Positions 1-4,486 of a stretch of 5,981 bases of DNA are shown one piece after another. Numbering within the stretch: the first letter of the stretch is position 1; every line of letters begins with the position of its first letter. Both the position numbers and the translations under genes were made by a program. Under the pieces are notes generated by a model. It was not told the DNA's origin. It searched no databases and saw only the letters and a program-made list of their open reading frames with translations. The DNA is taken from contig JAQVAR010000047.1 in the NCBI GenBank assembly GCA_028690725.1, positions 1 through 5,981 of the forward strand, in the 5' to 3' direction. Source of the DNA: Candidatus Iainarchaeum sp. (GTDB lineage: Archaea > Iainarchaeota > Iainarchaeia > Iainarchaeales > JAAZKV01).

Positions 1-254
1 TTAGAGAGAGTAATCAAAAAAAGAATTGTGCAATAACAGGAAAAAAATTATCAGGAACATCAAACAAAAAACCAAGTAAAGAAAGTAAAACACAAAAAAA
101 ACCAAGTGTTCCCTTTGGAGGAATATTGAGTACAAAAGCAAGAGAACAAGTATTTATTGAAACAGGAAAAGTAATAGCAAAAGTAAAAGATATTGATGAC
201 GTGGATCAAAAATACAAAAAATTTGTCAAACAAATGTTAAAAAGAGCTGAGTAA
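1..254 (+). CDS. rpl34e: Large ribosomal subunit protein L34e (eL34), 5'-truncated by window edge
   Basis: This is the C-terminal part of ribosomal protein L34e, a 50S subunit protein of archaea and eukaryotes. The open frame enters at base 3 and ends at TAA 252-254, leaving 83 residues. Recognition rests on the order CAITGKKLSG, a lysine-rich linker, then KKPSVPFGGILSTKAREQ. This matches the family pattern of a CxxCG..L.G knuckle, a K-rich stretch, and RPYGG.LC..C.R. The zinc-binding cysteines are mostly gone: CxxC reads C-A-I-T (codons 27-38), and the second pair is replaced by S and A (GGIL-STKA, from base 117). An acidic/lysine tail follows. The N-terminal basic segment lies outside the window. 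The stop is 2 nt before L14e, which argues for cotranscription. Family assignment is by motif pattern only. Confidence 0.85.
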   Translation, partial: RESNQKKNCAITGKKLSGTSNKKPSKESKTQKKPSVPFGGILSTKAREQVFIETGKVIAKVKDIDDVDQKYKKFVKQMLKRAE

Positions 255-256
255 AA

Positions 257-472
257 ATGGAAATAGGTCAAATTTGTATAAAAACAAAAGGAAGAGAAGC
301 AGGAAGAAAAATAGTAATTCTTTCTGAAATAAAAAAAGGAAGAGTATTAATAGATGGAACAAAAGTAAAAAGAAGAGAATGCAACGTATTACATTTATTT
401 CCATTAAAACAAAAAATAAAAGTTGGAAAAGAAGCAAAACATGAAGAAGTTTTAAAATTATTAAAGAAGTGA
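257..472 (+). CDS. rpl14e: Large ribosomal subunit protein L14e (eL14)
   Basis: This 71-residue protein of the archaeal 50S subunit has a KOW-type RNA-binding fold. The N-terminus MEIGQICIKTKGREAGRKIVIL matches the L14e signature (E-G-R-I-C-x-K-x-x-GREAG-K), and VKRRECNVLHLFPL matches the conserved core 'vKRRrvNilHLeP'. It is slightly short for the family (commonly about 80-95 residues), ending after EEVLKLLKK. The ATG at 257 is 2 nt after the L34e stop and has only a weak upstream purine stretch (GAG at 249-251), so translation may depend on coupling to L34e. In many archaea cmk lies between L34e and L14e, and cbf5 between L14e and S13. Neither is here. Confidence 0.93.
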   Translation: MEIGQICIKTKGREAGRKIVILSEIKKGRVLIDGTKVKRRECNVLHLFPLKQKIKVGKEAKHEEVLKLLKK

Positions 473-476
473 TTAT

Positions 477-974
477 ATGGTAGAAAATCTGATAGTAAGA
501 ATAATTGGAAAAGACCTTGATGGAACAAAAAATATTAATGAGAGCATAATGCGAATAAAAGGAATAAGTCATAGAATGGGAAAAATAATTTCAACCAAAT
601 TTTGTAAAGAACAAAAATTATCGCAAAATACAAAGCTGGGAGATTTAACAATAGAACAAATAAAAGAATTAGAAAAAATAGTTCAAAATTTAGAAAAAAC
701 TAGTATTCCAAAATGGACATTAAATAGACAAAAAGAATATGAAACAGGCGAGTCTAAACATTTAACGATGAATGATTTAGATTTTCAATTAAGAAATGAT
801 TTTCAAAGATTAGTAGAAATAAAATCTTACAGAGGGCTAAGACATATATGGGGCTTACCAGTAAGAGGACAAAAAACTAGAAGCACACACAGAGGAAAAG
901 GAAAGGGAAAAGTAATAGGTGTTTCGAAAAAAGATAATTTACAAGGAAAAAAATCAAATGAAAAAAAAGAGTGA
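477..974 (+). CDS. rps13: Small ribosomal subunit protein S13 (uS13)
   Basis: S13 sits in the head of the 30S subunit and contacts the large subunit and the P-site tRNA. The 165-residue product begins with VRIIGKDLDGTKNINESIMRIKGIS, the conserved opening with its helix-two-turn-helix region. IPKWTLNRQKEYETGE and SYRGLRHIWGLPVRGQKTRSTHRGKGKGKVIGVSKK match the archaeal C-terminal half, including the invariant YRG.RH..GLPVRGQ.T motif. The lysine-rich tail (residues 146-165) is low complexity. The GTGAT at 469-473 overlaps the L14e stop and lies only 3 nt from the ATG, a close spacing. The start is nevertheless set by alignment of the first conserved residues. S4 follows 6 nt after the stop. Confidence 0.96.
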   Translation: MVENLIVRIIGKDLDGTKNINESIMRIKGISHRMGKIISTKFCKEQKLSQNTKLGDLTIEQIKELEKIVQNLEKTSIPKWTLNRQKEYETGESKHLTMNDLDFQLRNDFQRLVEIKSYRGLRHIWGLPVRGQKTRSTHRGKGKGKVIGVSKKDNLQGKKSNEKKE

Positions 975-980
975 TGTTAA

Positions 981-1628
981 ATGGGCGATCCGAAAAAAAG
1001 AAAAAGACAATATTCAAGACCAAGAAAATCATTTCAAAAAGAAAGAATTGAAAAAGAAAAAACATTAAAAGAACAATATGGTTTAAAAAATAAAAAAGAA
1101 TTTTATAGAGCAGAATCAATAATAAGAGCAAAAAGAGCAACAGCAAGAAAATTGTTAGCATTAAATTTAGAAATAAGATTAAAAAGAGAAAAAGAATTAT
1201 TAGAATCATTAAAAAAAATCGGAATATTAAATCAAAATCCAACACTTGATGATGTATTAACATTAACAGCAGAAGCATTATTAGAACGAAGATTACAAAC
1301 AATAGTTTGGAGAAAAGGATTAGCAAACACAACAAAACAAGCAAGACAATTCATAACACACGGACACATATCAATAGATGGAAAAAAAGTTGACAGACCA
1401 AGTTATTTAGTAAATGCAGAAGAAGAAAAAAGCATTAAATATTACGGAAAAGAAATGCAAATAGAAATGAAAAAACATTTGAAAATAGTTCAAGAAAAAG
1501 ATAAAAATAAAATAAAAGAAGAATTTAATGAAATAAAAGAAGACACAAAAAAAAATGAAGAAGAAAGAATAAATGATGAAAAAGCAAAAAAAGATTTAAA
1601 AGAAAAATTTAATGAAATAAAAGAATAA
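981..1628 (+). CDS. rps4: Small ribosomal subunit protein S4 (uS4) with repetitive charged C-terminal tail
   Basis: S4 is a primary 16S rRNA-binding protein of the 30S body. MGDPKKRKRQYSRP and EQYGLKNKKEFYRAESIIRAKRATARKLLA (about residues 29-61) are typical of archaeal S4. Residues about 104-145 (RLQTIVWRKGLANTTKQARQFITHGHISIDGKKVDRPSYLV) form the S4 RNA-binding domain. The GTGAT at 971-975 is 5 nt before the ATG, a good ribosome binding site. At 215 residues it is longer than the roughly 170-190 usual in archaea. The excess is a K/E-rich, probably helical tail after about residue 165. FNEIKE occurs twice in this tail (residues 182-187 and 210-215). The tail is low complexity and may be lineage-specific. 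Confidence 0.95.
   Translation: MGDPKKRKRQYSRPRKSFQKERIEKEKTLKEQYGLKNKKEFYRAESIIRAKRATARKLLALNLEIRLKREKELLESLKKIGILNQNPTLDDVLTLTAEALLERRLQTIVWRKGLANTTKQARQFITHGHISIDGKKVDRPSYLVNAEEEKSIKYYGKEMQIEMKKHLKIVQEKDKNKIKEEFNEIKEDTKKNEEERINDEKAKKDLKEKFNEIKE
1522..1625 (+). repeat. Two copies of a 20-nt in-frame direct repeat in the S4 tail
   Basis: Identical 20-nt copies (AATTTAATGAAATAAAAGAA) lie at 1522-1541 and 1606-1625. They are offset by 84 nt, which is 28 codons, so both encode FNEIKE in the same frame. Similar KIKEE/DLKEK codons precede each copy. The second copy ends directly at the stop codon. This looks like a partial in-frame tandem duplication that lengthened the tail, although A-rich low complexity raises the background for such matches. 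Confidence 0.7.
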
Positions 1629-1643
1629 TTATAAGGTGAAAAA

Positions 1644-2036
1644 ATGAGTGAAAACAAAGGAATAATACATATTTATGCAACACACAATAATACGATAATG
1701 TTGTTAACCGATTTAACTGGATCTGAAACAATAACAAAAACAAGTGGTGGAATGGAAACAAAAGCACAACACAAAGAAGGATCCCCATATGTTGCAATGA
1801 AATTAGCAGAAAACATAGCAAATTCAGCTAGAGAAAAAGGAATAACAGAAGTTTTTGTAAAAGTAAGAGGGCATGGTGGAAATAGGAGTACATCAGCAGG
1901 ATCTGGAGCAGAAGCAGCAATAAGGTCACTTACAAGAAACGGGTTAAGAATAATTGCAATAGAAAATGTCACTCCAATGCCACACGATGGATGCAGAAAG
2001 AAAAAAAAGTTTAGAGGAAAAACTAAGAAGGGATAA
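1644..2036 (+). CDS. rps11: Small ribosomal subunit protein S11 (uS11)
   Basis: S11 forms the 30S platform near the E-site and mRNA exit. The 130-residue product has the full archaeal pattern. GIIHIYATHNNTIMLLTDLTGSETITKTSGGM is at residues 6-37, VRGHGGNRSTSAGSGAEAAIRSL in the middle, and NVTPMPHDGCRKKKKFRGK near the C-terminus (PHDGCR at residues 113-118). Length is normal. GGTGA (1634-1638) lies 5 nt before ATG 1644, one of the clearest ribosome binding sites in the window. The 15-nt gap after S4 and 3-nt gap before RpoD fit the conserved archaeal order S13-S4-S11-RpoD. Confidence 0.97.
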   Translation: MSENKGIIHIYATHNNTIMLLTDLTGSETITKTSGGMETKAQHKEGSPYVAMKLAENIANSAREKGITEVFVKVRGHGGNRSTSAGSGAEAAIRSLTRNGLRIIAIENVTPMPHDGCRKKKKFRGKTKKG

Positions 2037-2039
2037 TAT

Positions 2040-2789
2040 ATGGATATAAAAAAAATTTATGAAGAAGGAAATGTAACAAAATATTTGGTAAAAGGAACCA
2101 ATGTCGCATTTATGAATTCAATAAGAAGAACAGTACTTTCAAACATTCCTTGTTTAGCAATAGATGAAGTAACTTTCTATGAAAATGATTCACCAATATT
2201 TGATGAAATGCTAGCGAACAGACTCGGATTATTACCAATAAAAACAGATTTAAAAAATTATAAAGAAGGAGAAAGTGTAAAATTAGTTTTAGAGAAAGAA
2301 GGCCCAGGAATAGTAACAAGTAAAGATATTAAATGCACTGACCCAAAAATAGAAATACTTGATCAAAAAATTTATTTAACAAAATTAGGAGAAAACAAAA
2401 GAATAAAATTAGAAATGAATGCAATAATGAAAACGGGGGCAGAACATGCAAAACACCAACCAGCAATAATATCATACAACGAAGTCCCAAGCATTGACAA
2501 TAATAAAACACACAAAAATGTTACAGAATTAATGAAAGAAATACCAAAAGGAACTGTTGAATTAAAAGCAGGAAAATTATTTTTAACGGACCCATACAAT
2601 ATAAAAATTCATGATCAACCAACAAACATTTTAGAAAAATATGGTGTTGAAGTAATTTATAATGATAATGAATTTGTATTAACAATAGAAACAACAGGAC
2701 AATTAACAAAAGAAGAAATAATAAAAAGTGCGTTAGAAGTATTAAATAATAAGTTAGAAGAACTAACAAAAGAAATAAAAAAAGTTTGA
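2040..2789 (+). CDS. rpoD: DNA-directed RNA polymerase subunit D (Rpb3/alpha-like)
   Basis: RpoD is the archaeal counterpart of Rpb3 and of bacterial alpha. It pairs with RpoL and, together with RpoN and RpoP, forms the assembly platform of RNA polymerase. NVAFMNSIRRTVLSNIPCLAIDEVTFYENDSPIFDEMLANRLGLLPI (about residues 21-67) is the diagnostic alpha-type dimerisation motif. The C-terminal end ETTGQLTKEEIIKSALEVLNNKLEEL completes that domain. Between them, residues about 95-205 form the insertion domain. In some archaea this carries a ferredoxin-like Fe-S module. Here the equivalent stretch (LTDPYNIKIHDQPTN, around residues 182-196) has no cysteines, and the whole protein has only two (38 and one near 100), so no cluster is expected. 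GGGAT at 2030-2034 is a modest ribosome binding site. The 249 residues are normal for the family. This is unrelated to bacterial sigma-70, also called rpoD. Confidence 0.96.
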   Translation: MDIKKIYEEGNVTKYLVKGTNVAFMNSIRRTVLSNIPCLAIDEVTFYENDSPIFDEMLANRLGLLPIKTDLKNYKEGESVKLVLEKEGPGIVTSKDIKCTDPKIEILDQKIYLTKLGENKRIKLEMNAIMKTGAEHAKHQPAIISYNEVPSIDNNKTHKNVTELMKEIPKGTVELKAGKLFLTDPYNIKIHDQPTNILEKYGVEVIYNDNEFVLTIETTGQLTKEEIIKSALEVLNNKLEELTKEIKKV

Positions 2790-2802
2790 GTTGCAAAGCA
2801 AC
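2790..2802 (+). other. Short hairpin directly after the rpoD stop
   Basis: GTTGC (2790-2794), an AAA loop, and GCAAC (2798-2802) form a perfect 5-bp stem starting at the base after the rpoD TGA. No T-run follows, only ACAAAAGC, so it is not a classical terminator. It could instead mark or stabilise the 3' end of the upstream operon mRNA. The function is a guess; the stem itself is visible. Confidence 0.45.
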
Positions 2803-2814
2803 AAAAGCTGCCGG

Positions 2815-2822
2815 TTTAAAAA
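2815..2822 (+). promoter_or_regulatory. Possible TATA box for the tRNA-Leu transcript
   Basis: TTTAAAAA is an archaeal TATA-like octamer. A start about 26 nt downstream would fall near 2840-2846, giving a leader of about 30 nt before the tRNA 5' end at 2875, which RNase P would remove. The preceding bases (GCCGG) are not a clear BRE, and A/T-rich octamers are common in this genome. Treat it as weak. Confidence 0.25.
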
Positions 2823-2826
2823 AAAC

Positions 2827-2870
2827 TTGCTGGCTGACACAGTTGAAAAGATGTCAACTAGCTGTGGCAA
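2827..2870 (+). other. Foldable element upstream of tRNA-Leu
   Basis: Three nested complementary pairs can form. TTGC (2827-2830) pairs with GCAA (2867-2870), CACAG (2838-2842) with CTGTG (2862-2866), and TTGA (2843-2846) with TCAA (2854-2857) closing a 7-nt loop. The inner part can also pair as AGTTGA with TCAACT. The segment is visibly richer in G and C than the coding sequence around it, as expected of structured RNA. It could be a tRNA leader element, a small RNA, or the 3' end of the rpoD mRNA. No box C/D or H/ACA arrangement is recognised. Confidence 0.4.
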
Positions 2871-2981
2871 AAAAGCAGGGGTTCCCGAGCGGTCAAAGGG
2901 GCAGGACTTAAGTTGTTCAAAAACCATGTGACAAAAAATAGGATATCGAGCAAAAGCGAAGATAGCCTCCAGATGTCAACT
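2849..2981 (+). repeat. 11-nt direct repeat shared by tRNA upstream region and tRNA intron
   Basis: AGATGTCAACT occurs at 2849-2859, upstream of the tRNA, and again at 2971-2981, inside the tRNA intron, 122 nt apart. Both copies lie in the loop side of a possible small hairpin, and both contain TCAACT. This could let the upstream AGTTGA (2841-2846) pair with either copy. Confidence 0.55.
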
Positions 2982-3042
2982 GGTTGGGCAGTTGTAATCC
3001 TGTGACTTAGTGTCTTCAGCGGTTCGAATCCGCTCCCCTGCA
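2875..3042 (+). tRNA. tRNA-Leu (anticodon UAA), interrupted by an intron
   Basis: The acceptor stem is GCAGGGG (2875-2881) with CCCCTGC (3035-3041), discriminator A3042, and CCA not encoded. The D-stem CCC/GGG flanks GAGCGGTCAAA. The anticodon stem CAGGA (2902-2906) pairs with TCCTG (2998-3002). The T-arm is AGCGG-TTCGAAT-CCGCT (3018-3034). A long variable arm containing GAC..GTC (about 3004-3013) is the class II mark of Leu/Ser tRNAs. Joining 2912 to 2997 gives the loop CTTAAGA with anticodon TAA (2909-2911) and purine 37, which is tRNA-Leu(UAA). The mature body is 84 nt before CCA addition. It reads UUA, by eye the most frequent leucine codon of the neighbouring genes. It lies in the same orientation between rpoD and L18e, so it may be cut out of the operon transcript or have its own promoter. 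Confidence 0.9.
2913..2996 (+). other. tRNA-Leu intron, about 84 nt, at the 37/38 position
   Basis: These 84 nt separate the two halves of an otherwise complete tRNA, at the canonical archaeal intron site one base 3' of the anticodon. It is far too short for a group I intron, so splicing by the archaeal tRNA endonuclease is expected. I could not fold a clean bulge-helix-bulge around the two junctions, so the exact boundaries may shift by a base or two. Visible internal pairing includes CCAG (2969-2972) with CTGG (2980-2983), and AGTTG (2911-2915) with CAACT (2977-2981). These two are mutually exclusive. No homing endonuclease or box C/D guide is seen. Confidence 0.75.
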
Positions 3043-3043
3043 T

Positions 3044-3059
3044 AAAATAATTATATTTT
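3044..3059 (+). other. A/T hairpin between tRNA-Leu and L18e
   Basis: AAAATA (3044-3049) and TATTTT (3054-3059) are perfect inverted repeats around ATTA, beginning 2 nt after the tRNA 3' end and touching the L18e Shine-Dalgarno. The 3' arm supplies four T residues, so partial termination or a tRNA 3'-processing signal are possible. An all-A/T stem is weak, and chance is a serious alternative. Confidence 0.3.
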
Positions 3060-3064
3060 GGTGA
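3060..3064 (+). promoter_or_regulatory. Ribosome binding site that fixes the L18e start
   Basis: GGTGA lies 5 nt before ATG 3070, the same layout as at S11 and L13. The in-frame TTG (3058) and GTG (3061) are therefore parts of the ribosome binding site rather than start codons, and the longer reading of L18e from 3058 should be discarded. Confidence 0.75.
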
Positions 3065-3069
3065 AAAAA

Positions 3070-3423
3070 ATGACAAAAAAATTAGAAACAAAAAAATTAA
3101 TAATGCTTTTAGAAAAAACTAGTCGTAAGACCAAAAAAAATATTTGGAAAGACATAGCAAAAAGAATTGAAAAACCAAAAAGACAAAATATTGTTGTTAA
3201 TATAGAAAAATTAGATAAAATGGCAAAAAGATTTAAAGGAAAAATTTTTGTTGTACCAGGAAGAGTTTTATCAAAAGGAGAACTAGAAGAAAAAGCAACA
3301 ATAATAGCAATAAGTGCATCACAAAAAGCAGTTGAAAAAATTTCAAAAAAAGGAAAATTAATTTATTTAAAAGATTTTGTTAATGAAAAAGTTAATACGA
3401 AAGAATTAATATTGGTGAAATAA
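3070..3423 (+). CDS. rpl18e: Large ribosomal subunit protein L18e (eL18)
   Basis: L18e is an archaeal/eukaryotic 50S protein with the same fold as bacterial L15. Read from ATG 3070 it has 117 residues, the usual archaeal size. KKLIMLLEKTSRKTKKNIWKDIAKRIEKPKRQNIVVNIEKL (N-terminal half) matches the family opening. GKIFVVPGRVLSKGELEEKATIIAISASQKAVEKI matches the core motif 'vVPGKVLG.G.L..k.tvaA...S..A...I'. It opens the second protein block after the tRNA, and no good promoter is visible at the required distance from its start, since TTATATTT at 3051 is too close. Readthrough from upstream or from the tRNA transcript is therefore likely. Its stop overlaps the L13 start by 1 nt (TAATG). Confidence 0.94.
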   Translation: MTKKLETKKLIMLLEKTSRKTKKNIWKDIAKRIEKPKRQNIVVNIEKLDKMAKRFKGKIFVVPGRVLSKGELEEKATIIAISASQKAVEKISKKGKLIYLKDFVNEKVNTKELILVK

Positions 3424-3842
3424 TGATAATAAATGCAGAAGGATTAGTAGCTGGAAGACTAGCAAGCAAAATAGCTAAAAAAGCAATTAATAAAGAAACA
3501 ATAACAATAATAAACGCAGAAAAAGCAATTATTGTTGGAACTAGAAATTCAATAATGCCAAAATTTGAACAAAGAGTAAATGCAAGTGTAAAATCAAATC
3601 CACATTACGGACCAAAATATGATAGAATACCAAGCAAAATGCTAAGAAAAATAATAAAAGGAATGTTACCAAGAAGAAAAAAAACTGCTGAAAAAATAAT
3701 AAAACAAATCACAATTTATAATTCAATACCAAAAAATATTAATTTAGAAAAAATGGAAATAATTGAAAATGTAAAATGTAATGAAAAACATGATTTTATG
3801 TATTTAAAAGAAATAGCAGAATTATTAGGCGGAAAGTGGTAA
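3423..3842 (+). CDS. rpl13: Large ribosomal subunit protein L13 (uL13)
   Basis: L13 binds 23S rRNA early in 50S assembly. The 139-residue product begins MIINAEGLVAGRLASKIAKKAI, which equals the family's 'iDA.g.vlGRLAS.vAK'. It continues with INAEKAIIVGTRN. GPKYDRIPSKMLRKIIKGMLPRRKKTAEKIIKQITIYNSIP is the conserved 'P..i..r.vrGMLP.k..rG...l..l.vY.G.P' region. Length is normal for archaea. The start overlaps the L18e stop by one base. GGTGA at 3414-3418 lies inside the L18e end, 4 nt from the ATG. S9 follows 1 nt after the stop, the conserved archaeal pair. Confidence 0.95.
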   Translation: MIINAEGLVAGRLASKIAKKAINKETITIINAEKAIIVGTRNSIMPKFEQRVNASVKSNPHYGPKYDRIPSKMLRKIIKGMLPRRKKTAEKIIKQITIYNSIPKNINLEKMEIIENVKCNEKHDFMYLKEIAELLGGKW

Positions 3843-3843
3843 A

Positions 3844-4272
3844 ATGGAAATAAAAAAAATAAAACCAGCAAAGAAAAAAGCAGGAATGCAAACAAAATCA
3901 AAAAAGAAGACAGCAATAGCAAGAGCAACAATAAAAAAAGGAAGTGGAAAAATAAAAATTAATCACATGAGTTTAGACGCATACTCAGAAGGATACTCAA
4001 TAGAAATGATAAAAGAACCAATAAAAATTGCAGAAGAAATAATCAAAGAATTTGACATAAATGTAACAGTAAAAGGATCTGGAAAAATGAGCCAAACATT
4101 TGCAATAAGATCAGCAATAGCAAAAGCAATAGTAAAAGCAAAAGGAAAAAAATACAAAGATTTGTTTATGTTATATGACAGAGCATTACTAGTAGACGAT
4201 GTAAGAAAAGTAGAAACAAAAAAACCATTAGGAACAAAAGCGAGAAAGAAAAAACAAAAAAGTAAGAGGTAA
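3844..4272 (+). CDS. rps9: Small ribosomal subunit protein S9 (uS9)
   Basis: S9 lies in the 30S head, with its C-terminal tail reaching the P-site tRNA. KSKKKTAIARATIKKGSGKIKINH is the family N-terminal signature. GSGKMSQTFAIRSAIAKAIVKA and LLVDDVRKVETKKPLGTKARKKKQKSKR cover the 'G.S.Q..AiR.aiarAl' and basic tail motifs. The protein ends KSKR. Archaeal S9 usually ends KSYR, whereas SKR is the common bacterial ending. The invariant last arginine is kept. The start is uncertain. From ATG 3844 there is a 14-residue lysine-rich extension beyond the usual archaeal start, while the in-frame ATG at 3886 would give a typical N-terminus but has poor ribosome binding site spacing. GTGGT at 3836-3840 favours 3844. 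Confidence 0.93.
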   Translation: MEIKKIKPAKKKAGMQTKSKKKTAIARATIKKGSGKIKINHMSLDAYSEGYSIEMIKEPIKIAEEIIKEFDINVTVKGSGKMSQTFAIRSAIAKAIVKAKGKKYKDLFMLYDRALLVDDVRKVETKKPLGTKARKKKQKSKR

Positions 4273-4277
4273 TTTAA

Positions 4278-4472
4278 ATGATAATACCAATAAGATGTTT
4301 TTCTTGTGGAAAACCAGTTGCTGGTTACTACCAAGAATTTAAGGAAAGAGTTGAAAAAGGAGAAGAAGTAGGAAAGATATTAGATGATCTAAAAATAAAA
4401 AGATATTGTTGTAGAAAAATGCTTTTGACAAGTATTGATCTAACAGAAGAAATAATGAAATATCAAAAATAA
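4278..4472 (+). CDS. rpoN: DNA-directed RNA polymerase subunit N (Rpb10-like)
   Basis: RpoN is a small zinc-binding assembly subunit that sits with RpoD/L/P in the polymerase platform. The 64-residue length and the ligand set are canonical: CFSCG with Cys7 and Cys10, and RYCCRKM with Cys44 and Cys45. GKILDDLKIKRYCC is close to the family consensus. GAGGT (4266-4270) overlaps the S9 stop and gives a good ribosome binding site. The S9-RpoN order is conserved in archaea. RpoK normally comes next but is missing, and S2 starts 14 nt later. This is not the bacterial sigma-54 called rpoN. Confidence 0.97.
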   Translation: MIIPIRCFSCGKPVAGYYQEFKERVEKGEEVGKILDDLKIKRYCCRKMLLTSIDLTEEIMKYQK

Positions 4473-4486
4473 AAAGTGATAAAAAA

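Noticed and set aside
237..1344. Long minus-strand frames rich in Leu/Phe/Ile that look like membrane proteins
   Set aside because: The + strand is extremely A-rich, so its complement reads as Phe/Leu/Ile/Ser codons. Each lies opposite a clearly recognised ribosomal gene and has no ribosome binding site.
2913..2996. Group I intron in tRNA-Leu(UAA), as in cyanobacteria and plastids
   Set aside because: That intron splits the anticodon itself and is over 200 nt with conserved P/Q/R/S cores. Here the insertion is 84 nt and follows position 37.
2913..2996. Box C/D guide RNA inside the tRNA intron, as in some archaeal tRNA-Trp genes
   Set aside because: No RTGATGA/CTGA pair in the right order was found. 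ATGTGAC at about 2935 is not a credible C box.
2991..3042. Possible second tRNA reading the GTA in GTTGTAATCC as a Tyr anticodon
   Set aside because: The 5' stem needed to pair with TCCTG is CAGGA at 2902-2906, which gives the loop CTTAAGA once the intron is removed. The G1-C72 pair and long variable arm fit Leu, not archaeal Tyr.
3058..3069. Longer L18e starting at TTG 3058 or GTG 3061
   Set aside because: These bases form the GGTGA ribosome binding site for ATG 3070, matching the layout at S11 and L13.
2858..3091. 77-codon open frame on the minus strand over the tRNA-Leu
   Set aside because: It is the antisense of a tRNA with a strongly supported cloverleaf, it has no family resemblance, and such frames over tRNAs are a common artefact.
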